Positions 6,477 through 12,687 of a stretch of DNA of 12,687 nt are shown here, in pieces. Positions within the stretch are counted from its first letter, which is position 1. Every line of letters starts with the position of its first letter. The notes beneath the pieces were generated by a model. The model worked only from the letters and a program-made list of their open reading frames with translations. It was not told where the DNA came from and made no database searches. The stretch is from an uncultured Clostridia bacterium (GTDB lineage Bacteria > Bacillota > Clostridia > Lachnospirales > Bianqueaceae), in NCBI GenBank assembly GCA_947570515.1, contig CANOUM010000033.1:1-12687 (forward strand), written 5' to 3'. The translations under genes and the position numbers were made by a program.

Positions 6477-7486
6477 AGAGCCGCAAAGAAGAACAGCAGA
6501 TCATGAAGCGGATTCAGGCTACGAGTCAGCAGCTGTACCGCAATGGATTGTCTAAGGCAGGAGCCGGCGATCTGAGCCGCGCGGTGGAGGATCTGGAGAA
6601 GGCTGTGCGGTATGATAAGCATAATGAGAAGGCACGTAATCTTTTGGGTCTGGTGCAGTTTCAGCGGGGAGAGCTGGGCGAGGCTATGAAGCAGTGGTCA
6701 ATTAGCGAATATCTGAATCCAACAGCGAATTGGGCTACGTATTATCTGAAAGAGATTAAGAAGGAAGAGGCGATGCTGACAGATATGAGCAGCAGCCTGC
6801 AGTTATATAATGAGGCGAGCGCATTAGCGCATAAGGATAGTCTGGATTTTGCGATTACGCGGTTAAAAAAGGCGGTGCATTTGAATCCGCGCTTTGTAAG
6901 GGCACGGCTATTGCTGGCCCTTTGCTATATGGAGACGCAGCATTATAAGACGGCGCTGCGGGCGCTGGATCAGGTGGCCAAGGTGGATCCGCTGAATCCG
7001 GAGGCCATGCGTTATCGGCTGTATATTGCGCGTCAGCGCAAGGAAGGTGTGCCGGACGCAGGGATGGGAGAGATTCAGGATCTGAGCCGTGATCTGTATG
7101 TACAGCAGGCGCTTCCGGAGCCGGACACCGAAGAGCTTTTTAAAGAAAAACGCCGGCGCAGAAAGGCTGTGCGCAATATCAGCGGACCTATGATGCAGAT
7201 TTTGTTGTTTTTTGCAGGCGCGCTTTGTGCAGTTGGATTTGTGCGTACCTTATGGTATCCGCAGGAGATTCGTGAATTGAAGGATCAAACGCAGCAGCTG
7301 CAGGTTTCGGCTGAGGGGCTGCGAAAGGATAAAGATACCTTGCAAGGGCAGGTGAAGGCGGCCTCGGAGCTTTTGCAGGAGGCGGCCAGGGATGGAAAAG
7401 ACGGAAAGGTGCTGCAGGCCGGGGTACTGGCAGATATTACTCAGCTTCTGAAGGACTGGGGGATTGAGGGACAGGATGAATCATAA
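6473..7486 (+). CDS. TPR protein with one membrane segment and a C-terminal coiled coil
   Basis: A 337-residue protein of unknown role. The first half holds helical repeats of TPR type at about 20-52 (AGDLSRAVEDLEKAVRYDKH), 53-86, 107-140 (DFAITRLKKAVHLNPR) and 141-174 (HYKTALRALDQVAKVDPLNP). A strongly basic stretch KEKRRRRK (224-231) precedes a hydrophobic helix at about 239-260. By the positive-inside rule, the TPR part is cytoplasmic and the tail lies outside. Residues about 265-306 are heptad-like and predicted to form a coiled coil. There is no signal peptide. It overlaps its upstream neighbour by 4 bases and its downstream neighbour by 11. It most likely scaffolds other proteins at the membrane, but its partners are unknown. 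Confidence 0.85.
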   Translation: MKSRKEEQQIMKRIQATSQQLYRNGLSKAGAGDLSRAVEDLEKAVRYDKHNEKARNLLGLVQFQRGELGEAMKQWSISEYLNPTANWATYYLKEIKKEEAMLTDMSSSLQLYNEASALAHKDSLDFAITRLKKAVHLNPRFVRARLLLALCYMETQHYKTALRALDQVAKVDPLNPEAMRYRLYIARQRKEGVPDAGMGEIQDLSRDLYVQQALPEPDTEELFKEKRRRRKAVRNISGPMMQILLFFAGALCAVGFVRTLWYPQEIRELKDQTQQLQVSAEGLRKDKDTLQGQVKAASELLQEAARDGKDGKVLQAGVLADITQLLKDWGIEGQDES

Positions 7487-8792
7487 GCATAAAATTATCG
7501 TAATATCGTTTGATGGGCTGGGCAGCGATGATTGGACGATTATAGAAAAGCTGCCGCATTTTAAAGCATTTTTAGAGGAAGCGGCGTATTGCAAAACGGT
7601 GGAAACCGTATATCCGTCCCTTACGTATCCGGCACATTGTACCATTGCAACCGGGCGGTATCCGGTGCATCACCGCGTGATCCATAATACGCTGCTGCAG
7701 CCGGGACGCATGGCGTCGCCGGACTGGTACTGGAAACGTAAATATATTAAAGGAAAAACGATTTACGAGGCTGCTAAGGAAAAGGGAATGAAAACCGCCG
7801 CTTTTTTGTGGCCGGTGACGGCAGGAGCCAATATCGATTATCATATTCCGGAGATTTTTGCCAACCGAAAATGGGATCATCAGATTTTGGCATCGCTGCG
7901 CAGCGGCAGCGTGAAGCTGCAGGCCGAGGTGTTTGCCCGCTACGGCAAGCTCATGCACGGCATCGAGCAGCCATATCTCGACGATTTTATTCATCAGTCC
8001 ATCTTGTATACGCTAAAGAAATATGAGCCGGATTTCACGCTCATTCATTATGTGGATCTGGACAGTATGCGGCATCATTACGGGCACAGCAGCCCGGAGG
8101 CACTAAAAGCGCTGAAGCGGCATGATCAGAGGCTCGGAGAACTCATGGATCTGCTGAAAGGCGAGCCTGTGACATGGGTGCTGCTGGGCGATCATTCCAG
8201 TCTTGACGAGGATAAGGCCATTCGCCTAAACCGCGTGCTGGAGAGAGCCGGCTGGCTCAAACGGGACAAAAAAGGCAATATTCAGTCTTATCAGGTGCTC
8301 ATGCGGGGAGCCGACGGATCAGCATATCTTTACGGCAGGCCTGAGCTCGCGCAGCAGGTGCAGGCAGAGCTCGAGCGGTTCAGCCGCGAGCATGACGACT
8401 GCCTGGAAGCCATCTACAGCGCAGAAGAAGCAGGCCGGCAGGGAGCCGACGATACCTGCCTGTTTATGCTCGAAGCCAAGAAAGGGTATTATTTCCAGGA
8501 TACGCTCGAAGGGCCGGATATCTATGAAATCCATCCGGAAGAATGCATCAGTACGCCGCACATGCAGATGGCGACGCATGGCTATTCACCCAAAAAAGAA
8601 GGGTATACGACTGTGTTTGCAATGCGCAATAGCGGCGCCGAGGGCGCAAAGCAAGGAAAGCTGCCTGCTCTGGCGAAGGGAGAGGTAGCGTCGTATATGC
8701 ATCTGGCAGATGAAGGACCTACCATTGCTCATTTATTTGGAGGGGTGCTGCCAGAAGCGGATGGAATGCTGCGAAAGGAGTTTTTTGCATGA
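7476..8792 (+). CDS. NPP/alkaline-phosphatase-superfamily phosphodiesterase, probably cytoplasmic
   Basis: A 438-residue predicted metal-dependent hydrolase of the type I phosphodiesterase/nucleotide pyrophosphatase family. Expected two-metal residues are visible: Asp13 (ISFDGLG), nucleophile Thr50 (YPSLTYPAHCTIATGRYP), Asp196 and His200 (HYVDLDSMRHHYG), Asp239-His240 (LLGDHSS) and His368 (ATHGYSP). The family usually shows SDHGM where this protein has GDHSS. No signal peptide or membrane segment is present, although many NPP relatives act outside the cell. The substrate cannot be read from the sequence; nucleotides, sugar nucleotides or lipid head groups are all possible. The ATG at 7476 has GAGGG 5 bases upstream and overlaps the TPR gene by 11 bases; a TTG at 7464 is the alternative. 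Its own stop overlaps the next start by 4 bases. Confidence 0.85.
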   Translation: MNHKHKIIVISFDGLGSDDWTIIEKLPHFKAFLEEAAYCKTVETVYPSLTYPAHCTIATGRYPVHHRVIHNTLLQPGRMASPDWYWKRKYIKGKTIYEAAKEKGMKTAAFLWPVTAGANIDYHIPEIFANRKWDHQILASLRSGSVKLQAEVFARYGKLMHGIEQPYLDDFIHQSILYTLKKYEPDFTLIHYVDLDSMRHHYGHSSPEALKALKRHDQRLGELMDLLKGEPVTWVLLGDHSSLDEDKAIRLNRVLERAGWLKRDKKGNIQSYQVLMRGADGSAYLYGRPELAQQVQAELERFSREHDDCLEAIYSAEEAGRQGADDTCLFMLEAKKGYYFQDTLEGPDIYEIHPEECISTPHMQMATHGYSPKKEGYTTVFAMRNSGAEGAKQGKLPALAKGEVASYMHLADEGPTIAHLFGGVLPEADGMLRKEFFA

Positions 8793-9337
8793 ATATGCAG
8801 GCACTGATTCAGAATTTGAAGGATCAAATCAAAGAAGCCCAGCTTAAGCTGGGCTATGTGAAGGAAACGATGCATTTTTACTATCCGCCCAAAACGCTGG
8901 CGGCACTGATTGAAGAGCCGGCACTGGAAGAGGAGGAACTGGTAAAAAAGCTGCAGGAACACGCAAATGGGTCCGAGCTGGGACATCTGCAGTTTGCACT
9001 GCGTAAGGAGGAAGGACAGGGACGGATCGAGGTCAACGTGCCGCCGGAAGGCGCAGAATATGTCAATCGTGCAGTTAAGACAAATCCGTTTTTGGCAGAT
9101 ATGATCGCGTTGTTTGGAAACAATCATGCCTGCAGTCTGGAGCAGATTCGTAGCGTGTTTGAACAATACAGCACAGAGTATGTATGTCAAAAAATGCCGG
9201 AATCGGCAGATTTTGATTATGTGCTGTATTTTGAGGATCCGCAGATTGATGCATATTATTATTGTGTGAAGAAAGAAATGGAGCATACCATTTACCATCG
9301 GTTTACACAGAAGGATTACGAGGCGCTGTTAGATTAA
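8789..9337 (+). CDS. DUF3877-like protein of unknown function
   Basis: A 182-residue soluble protein with no signal peptide or membrane segment. The opening (MNMQALIQNLKDQIKEAQLK) and the whole length recall the DUF3877 family of Clostridia, but this assignment is from memory and moderate. It is Glu-rich in the middle, with a helical first third and an aromatic C-terminal part (DYVLYFEDPQIDAYYYC, about 143-159). No catalytic motif is apparent. It begins inside the end of the phosphodiesterase gene (atga, 8789-8792), with AAGGAG shortly upstream, which points to translational coupling. Its last 9 bases overlap the 3' end of the convergent alanine racemase gene, and no terminator is visible between them. 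Confidence 0.8.
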   Translation: MNMQALIQNLKDQIKEAQLKLGYVKETMHFYYPPKTLAALIEEPALEEEELVKKLQEHANGSELGHLQFALRKEEGQGRIEVNVPPEGAEYVNRAVKTNPFLADMIALFGNNHACSLEQIRSVFEQYSTEYVCQKMPESADFDYVLYFEDPQIDAYYYCVKKEMEHTIYHRFTQKDYEALLD

Positions 9338-10345
9338 GCGTCTCGGAGTATTGTTGTGGATCAGCAGAGGGTTTACCATCAGAGAGATTTCATCCCCGTC
9401 ATGCAGGTCTGATCCGGTTAGATCGAGGAGGGTGAAGTCGAGGCCGCAGGCAAGTACCGGCTGCGTAGAAAGATCGGAACGGAAGTAGATGCCGTCTCCA
9501 TTGCCGACGGGCAGCAGTCCTACTCGAGTTTCGCGGCGCAGTTTTTTGGCCTGATAGCTAAACGTAGAACCGGCCGGGTATAGGCGGCTTTGCAGAATGT
9601 GAGTCTGGAAAGATACGGCATCCTGAAAATCTATGGAGGTTTTCAGCGGGCAGCGGCCTAGCAGAAGGCTGCCGAGACGTACAGCGTCATAGCCCATGTC
9701 CCCCTGCAGTAAAAAAGCAGGCGAGGCAGCCATATGCGTCATACCGGGGTCGAAGCCGGCTAGCCGTAAATGCATCAGAGCATTGTCAAACCGTCGTTTT
9801 TGCAGCGCAAGCTGCTTTTTGAGATGAGCGGTGCCGCTGGCGACATGGGTGTAGCAGCCTTCGAGACTAAATTCATTTAAAAGAGGAAGCGGAATTTCGT
9901 TTAAATTTTGATAAGAGAAGCCGTAGCGTCCGAGTCCGGTGTCGATTTTTAAATGAATGCGGGGAGTGAGACTGGTTATGCGAGCAGCTTTTTGTAATAG
10001 AGCAGCTTGCGAAACACTGCTGAGCATAAAGATGATATTGAGCTGCAGAAGATCGCAGCAGTTTTGAAGTGAACATTCGGGAGTAAGCAGGAGAATTTCA
10101 CCGGCGAATCCAAAGGAGCGGAGCTGGCGGGCTTCTTCTGCATTGATGACGGCAAAGAAGTTGATGCCGGCCTGACGGAGTGCAGTATATTCATTATAAA
10201 GACCGGTACCGTAACCATTATCCTTGATTACGGCGATGATCGTGCGATCAGTGCGGTTGCGGATCTGCTCGACATTATGAAGAACGGCGCTTTGGCGAAG
10301 GAGCAGATGCCCTTGTTTTTGATAAACATGATTATGGGAAGTCAT
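9329..10345 (-). CDS. Alanine racemase, compact divergent form
   Basis: A 338-residue fold-type III PLP enzyme expected to interconvert L- and D-alanine for peptidoglycan. PLP Lys41 lies in AVIKDNGYGTG (the family usually has AVVKADAYGHG). Further matches are HLKIDTGLGRYGF (131-143, with Lys133 and Arg140), His167 (YTHVAS), Arg223 (VRLGSLLLG), the second catalytic base Tyr264 (TFSYQAKKLRRETR) and LPVGNGDG. Departures include HMAASPA for the usual HxANSA, GLDFT for CMDQ, and a C-terminus about 30-40 residues short. After GDEISLM the chain runs straight to VNPLLIHNNTPRRLI, lacking the helix before the usual INYE and PRxY end. Start 10345 is chosen over the GTG at 10357 because that GTG lies within the ribosome binding site AGAGGTG. 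It may be active, specialised or another amino-acid racemase; the symbol alr is withheld for that reason. Confidence 0.82.
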   Translation of the reverse strand: MTSHNHVYQKQGHLLLRQSAVLHNVEQIRNRTDRTIIAVIKDNGYGTGLYNEYTALRQAGINFFAVINAEEARQLRSFGFAGEILLLTPECSLQNCCDLLQLNIIFMLSSVSQAALLQKAARITSLTPRIHLKIDTGLGRYGFSYQNLNEIPLPLLNEFSLEGCYTHVASGTAHLKKQLALQKRRFDNALMHLRLAGFDPGMTHMAASPAFLLQGDMGYDAVRLGSLLLGRCPLKTSIDFQDAVSFQTHILQSRLYPAGSTFSYQAKKLRRETRVGLLPVGNGDGIYFRSDLSTQPVLACGLDFTLLDLTGSDLHDGDEISLMVNPLLIHNNTPRRLI

Positions 10346-10349
10346 CAAT

Positions 10350-10414
10350 AAAAACACCTCTTTATATCTAAAGTATATTTCTAAAAGATACTTTTAGTAT
10401 AGAGAGGTGTTTTT
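10350..10414 (-). promoter_or_regulatory. Long hairpin containing the racemase ribosome binding site
   Basis: The outer arms aaaaacacctct (10350-10361) and agaggtgttttt (10403-10414) pair perfectly over 12 bp. Inside, ctaaagtat (10368-10376) and atacttttag (10388-10397) pair with one bulge, so nearly the whole 65 bases fold on themselves. On the minus strand, the 3' arm contains AGAGGTG, the only good ribosome binding site for the racemase ATG at 10345, followed by a run of T. It may terminate transcription coming from the lipoprotein gene, hide the ribosome binding site, or do both. On the plus strand it ends in tttttt, so it may also block transcription from the left. Confidence 0.7.
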
Positions 10415-10432
10415 TCAGGCGGCGCGCTAAAG

Positions 10433-10449
10433 TGTAAAGTCTTTGTAAA
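10433..10449 (-). promoter_or_regulatory. Direct TTTACA repeat, possible response-regulator site
   Basis: On the minus strand, TTTACA (complement of 10444-10449), a 5-base spacer and TTTACA again (complement of 10433-10438), an 11-base period. OmpR/PhoB-type regulators bind direct repeats of this spacing, and the PhoP box of Bacillus is of TTNACA type. It lies between the lipoprotein and racemase genes of a two-component locus. I find no convincing -35/-10 pair next to it, so the assignment is tentative. Confidence 0.3.
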
Positions 10450-10452
10450 ATT

Positions 10453-11835
10453 TCAAAAGTTAAGAAGAATGAGTTTTTTTAGTTCATCAGGCTGACTGGT
10501 GGTGATTTCGATGAGCAGGCGGAGAGTATCACCGGATTCATCCACATGCATGCACTGGATATATGGATCAAGTGAGTCAGTGTGATAGAGTAAAACCGAT
10601 TGCTGCATATCCTGATTCAGCAAGTAAGCGGTTACATCGACACCGGCGGAGGAGGTGTCCGAATTTTGAGCTACGATTAATGTATCTTCACAGATGACAA
10701 AGGCCTGAACAGGATCATTGAAATGATAGTGCTGCAGAATCTCGCCTGTATCGATATTGAATGCGAAGATACCCATGCCAGAGGCATATACATATAAAAG
10801 ATCTTTATAAAACACAGGCGGTAAATCCAGCGTGTTGATTTCAGCCGGAAAATAATCATTTAAGGGGAAGGAATAATTGATTTCGGCATTTAGGTCAATA
10901 TAATAGGATAACGAAGGTTCCTGCAGAGAATTGAAATAGATAAAAAAGCGAGTTCCGTCTGCATTAGACACAGCGCAGGGGTGAGAATTAAAAAGATAAA
11001 GCGGAAAATGTTCTCCTACATAGTAGCTGGTGAGTATGTCTGATTCCATTTGATAGGTATATATATAGGTGTTATCCATGGTCAGGCCAAAATACAGGAG
11101 AAAGTCGCTGGATAGGGGTGTAACATCTGTGTTTTGCTGGGCGGATTTTGCTAGTTCTTCATAGCTGATGTACAGATCACCTGTAAGTGAAAAGAGAGGC
11201 ATGAAGAAAAAGGAAGAATCATCTGTTGCCCACTGGCAGAAAAGACGGATATCAAGACCGGTATTGATTAATTCGCTGAGATCAGAAGACTGCCAGATCA
11301 GTTTGATTTCATTAGTGGTAATATCTAACAAATATAAAGAAAGAATGTTATCCTCCAGCAGATCATATAGGACAAATTGATCATTATGGGAAATATAGTG
11401 CTGATGATCTTCAGCCGGAACAGGGAGGGAGAAGGTGTGAATGGGCTCTCTCATTTTTGGAGAAAGCTGTGTGGTGCTGTATTGCATCTGCGAATCAAAG
11501 GTTTTTTCCATATCAGGCGATGCGGCAGAGTCATTTTCTTCCAAGAGGATTTGGTTGATACGTACAGCACCCTGTTCGCCAAAATGGGCTATCCCGTCAT
11601 CCGGTTGATAATAAACTGTATCTGTGGCCGGAATGATGATTTCTTCAAGATGCTGAATATCCCATACGCGGCCATACTGCACAGCGGTTTCATTTTCGGT
11701 GTTTCCGGTGAGCTGTGTTTCACGATCCGGCAGTACACAAAGTTTTTCTATAGTCTGCGCCTGGCAGCCGCATAATAGAAGCGGGATGCAGAGACAGATT
11801 AACAAGGCTGTATCAATAAGCTTGCGGCGCTGCAT
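10453..11835 (-). CDS. Predicted lipoprotein coupled to a sensor kinase
   Basis: A 460-residue protein with a lipoprotein signal: basic MQRRK, a hydrophobic stretch (about 6-20), and the lipobox LCGC with Cys24 as the lipidation site. It should be anchored to the outer face of the membrane. The rest is rich in beta-strand-like aromatic segments with repeated patterns (LLYVYASGMGIFAFNIDTG, SNADGTRFFIYF, QFVLYDLLEDNILSLYLL), suggesting a beta-propeller, though I cannot name the family. The start has GGAGG 6 bases upstream. Its first 23 bases overlap the end of the histidine kinase gene, so the two are probably co-translated and may act together, for example as an accessory sensor. It is clearly not a YycH/YycI match by eye. 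Confidence 0.8.
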   Translation of the reverse strand: MQRRKLIDTALLICLCIPLLLCGCQAQTIEKLCVLPDRETQLTGNTENETAVQYGRVWDIQHLEEIIIPATDTVYYQPDDGIAHFGEQGAVRINQILLEENDSAASPDMEKTFDSQMQYSTTQLSPKMREPIHTFSLPVPAEDHQHYISHNDQFVLYDLLEDNILSLYLLDITTNEIKLIWQSSDLSELINTGLDIRLFCQWATDDSSFFFMPLFSLTGDLYISYEELAKSAQQNTDVTPLSSDFLLYFGLTMDNTYIYTYQMESDILTSYYVGEHFPLYLFNSHPCAVSNADGTRFFIYFNSLQEPSLSYYIDLNAEINYSFPLNDYFPAEINTLDLPPVFYKDLLYVYASGMGIFAFNIDTGEILQHYHFNDPVQAFVICEDTLIVAQNSDTSSAGVDVTAYLLNQDMQQSVLLYHTDSLDPYIQCMHVDESGDTLRLLIEITTSQPDELKKLILLNF

Positions 11836-12687
11836 GATGATCCTCCGTTTCAGAACGTTTTGGATGGCTGAACCATACCGTAAAGCGCGTGAAACCTTCC
11901 ACAGCGCTTTCTACTTGAATTTCAGCATGATGTTCTTCTGCGATTTTTTGGCAGATGGCCAGTCCGAGGCCAGAGCTTCCGTGTTCACGCGAATAATTTT
12001 TATCTACGCGGTAGAAGGGTTCGAAGATATGAGAGATTTGTTCTTCTGTCATTCCTTTGCCGCTGTTTTGTACACACAGATAGATGGATGGAGAGGAGGC
12101 AGGATCTCTTTTCCGCTGTCCGGCGGTAATATCGATGGGCTCATGGGGAGCACCGTATTTGATTGCATTGTCGATGAGGTTAATGAGAAGCTGGCGTAGC
12201 CGATCCTCCTGACCGTTTATGATGAGCTGGCTGGGACAGGTGAGCCGTAGGTGGCTTTGATAACGATTGGCTTTAAGCTCCATAGCTTGTACGACGCTGG
12301 TGAGCAGGGGTGTCAGATCGAGCGGTGAGAGCTGATAGCTGAGCTTTTTGTTGGACATTTCAAGCAGCTGGAGAACCATGGCGTGCAGGCGGGCGCTTTC
12401 ATTTAAAATGTGAGAAAGGCCGTTTTCCAAAAGTTCAGGATCGGAGGTGCCGTTGTCCTGAATCAGCTGGGCAAAGCCCTGAATCGTGGTAAGCGGTGTT
12501 TTGAGTTCGTGGGTCACATTATCAAAAAACAGCTGCTTACTGTTTAGAAGCTGTAAAATATGGTTGCGGTCACGGCGAATGTGATGGATCTGACGGTCGA
12601 TGGTGTCGAGCATTTCAGAATAGGTATGAGCCAGATCGCCGATTTCATCATGTCGATGCGAAAGACGTCCGGATAAAGCCTCCTTTT
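11813..12687 (-). CDS. Sensor histidine kinase, 5' end outside the window
   Basis: The C-terminal part of a membrane sensor kinase; reading continues to the right edge with no start. At the edge is the end of a HAMP domain (SHRHDEIGDLAHTYSEML), then a linker helix and the H-box FFDNVTHELKTPLTTIQGF, whose phosphorylated His is encoded at 12509-12511. The ATPase domain follows with N-box NLIDNAIKYG, G1 box VQNSGKGM, F-box IFEPFYRVD and G2 box GSSGLGLAI. The G1 box has Asn where DxGxG is usual, which also occurs in some Firmicutes kinases. The architecture fits PhoR/VicK/VanS-like OmpR-group kinases. A response regulator gene is probably just upstream, outside the window. An internal ATG at 12613 is not the true start. 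The stop overlaps the lipoprotein start by 23 bases. Confidence 0.93.
   Translation of the reverse strand, partial: KEALSGRLSHRHDEIGDLAHTYSEMLDTIDRQIHHIRRDRNHILQLLNSKQLFFDNVTHELKTPLTTIQGFAQLIQDNGTSDPELLENGLSHILNESARLHAMVLQLLEMSNKKLSYQLSPLDLTPLLTSVVQAMELKANRYQSHLRLTCPSQLIINGQEDRLRQLLINLIDNAIKYGAPHEPIDITAGQRKRDPASSPSIYLCVQNSGKGMTEEQISHIFEPFYRVDKNYSREHGSSGLGLAICQKIAEEHHAEIQVESAVEGFTRFTVWFSHPKRSETEDHHAAPQAY

Noticed and set aside
9329..10345. Frameshift explaining the short racemase
   Set aside because: The reading frame is open throughout, ends in a plausible PRRLI tail, and downstream sequence belongs to the convergent gene. An internal deletion fits better.
10346..10357. GTG start at 10357 for the racemase
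   Set aside because: That GTG is part of the AGAGGTG ribosome binding site used by the ATG at 10345 and has no binding site of its own.

Overview
The window looks like chromosomal DNA from a Gram-positive Clostridia member, most likely a Lachnospiraceae-type gut anaerobe. This placement is inference. It rests on strong GGAGG-type ribosome binding sites, sigma-A-like promoters with extended -10 elements, a YwaC/RelP-type small alarmone synthetase, a VicK/PhoR-like sensor kinase coupled to a lipoprotein, and a DUF3877-like protein. There are no rRNA or tRNA genes, insertion sequences, phage genes or CRISPR arrays.

Left block (1-2524). About 300 bases without a gene hold two tandem 91-bp repeats, each with an extended -10 motif and nested hairpins, then two more hairpins. 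They lead into a small (p)ppGpp synthetase gene (303-1121). A terminator hairpin separates it from a convergent MalY/PatB-type PLP enzyme gene (1195-2337, minus). The minus-strand gene and the next plus-strand gene have divergent promoters in 2338-2524.

Middle block (2525-9337, all plus). A peptide-degradation pair comes first: pyroglutamyl peptidase Pcp and an M14 zinc carboxypeptidase, followed by a terminator. A new promoter then starts a tightly packed operon: folC, a 58-residue protein, a TPR/membrane/coiled-coil protein, an NPP/alkaline-phosphatase-superfamily phosphodiesterase without a signal peptide, and a DUF3877-like protein. The last four genes are joined by short stop/start overlaps, which suggests coordinated translation. 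No function is known for this module, and it is the best candidate here for an undescribed system.

Right block (9329-12687, all minus). Read right to left, this holds a sensor histidine kinase (5' end outside the window), an overlapping lipoprotein gene, a 107-bp gap with direct TTTACA repeats and a long hairpin, and a compact, divergent alanine racemase whose ribosome binding site lies inside the hairpin. The arrangement suggests an envelope-sensing two-component locus linked to D-alanine supply, but that link is inferred only from gene order. The racemase gene ends by overlapping the 3' end of the DUF3877-like gene by 9 bases, with no terminator between them.
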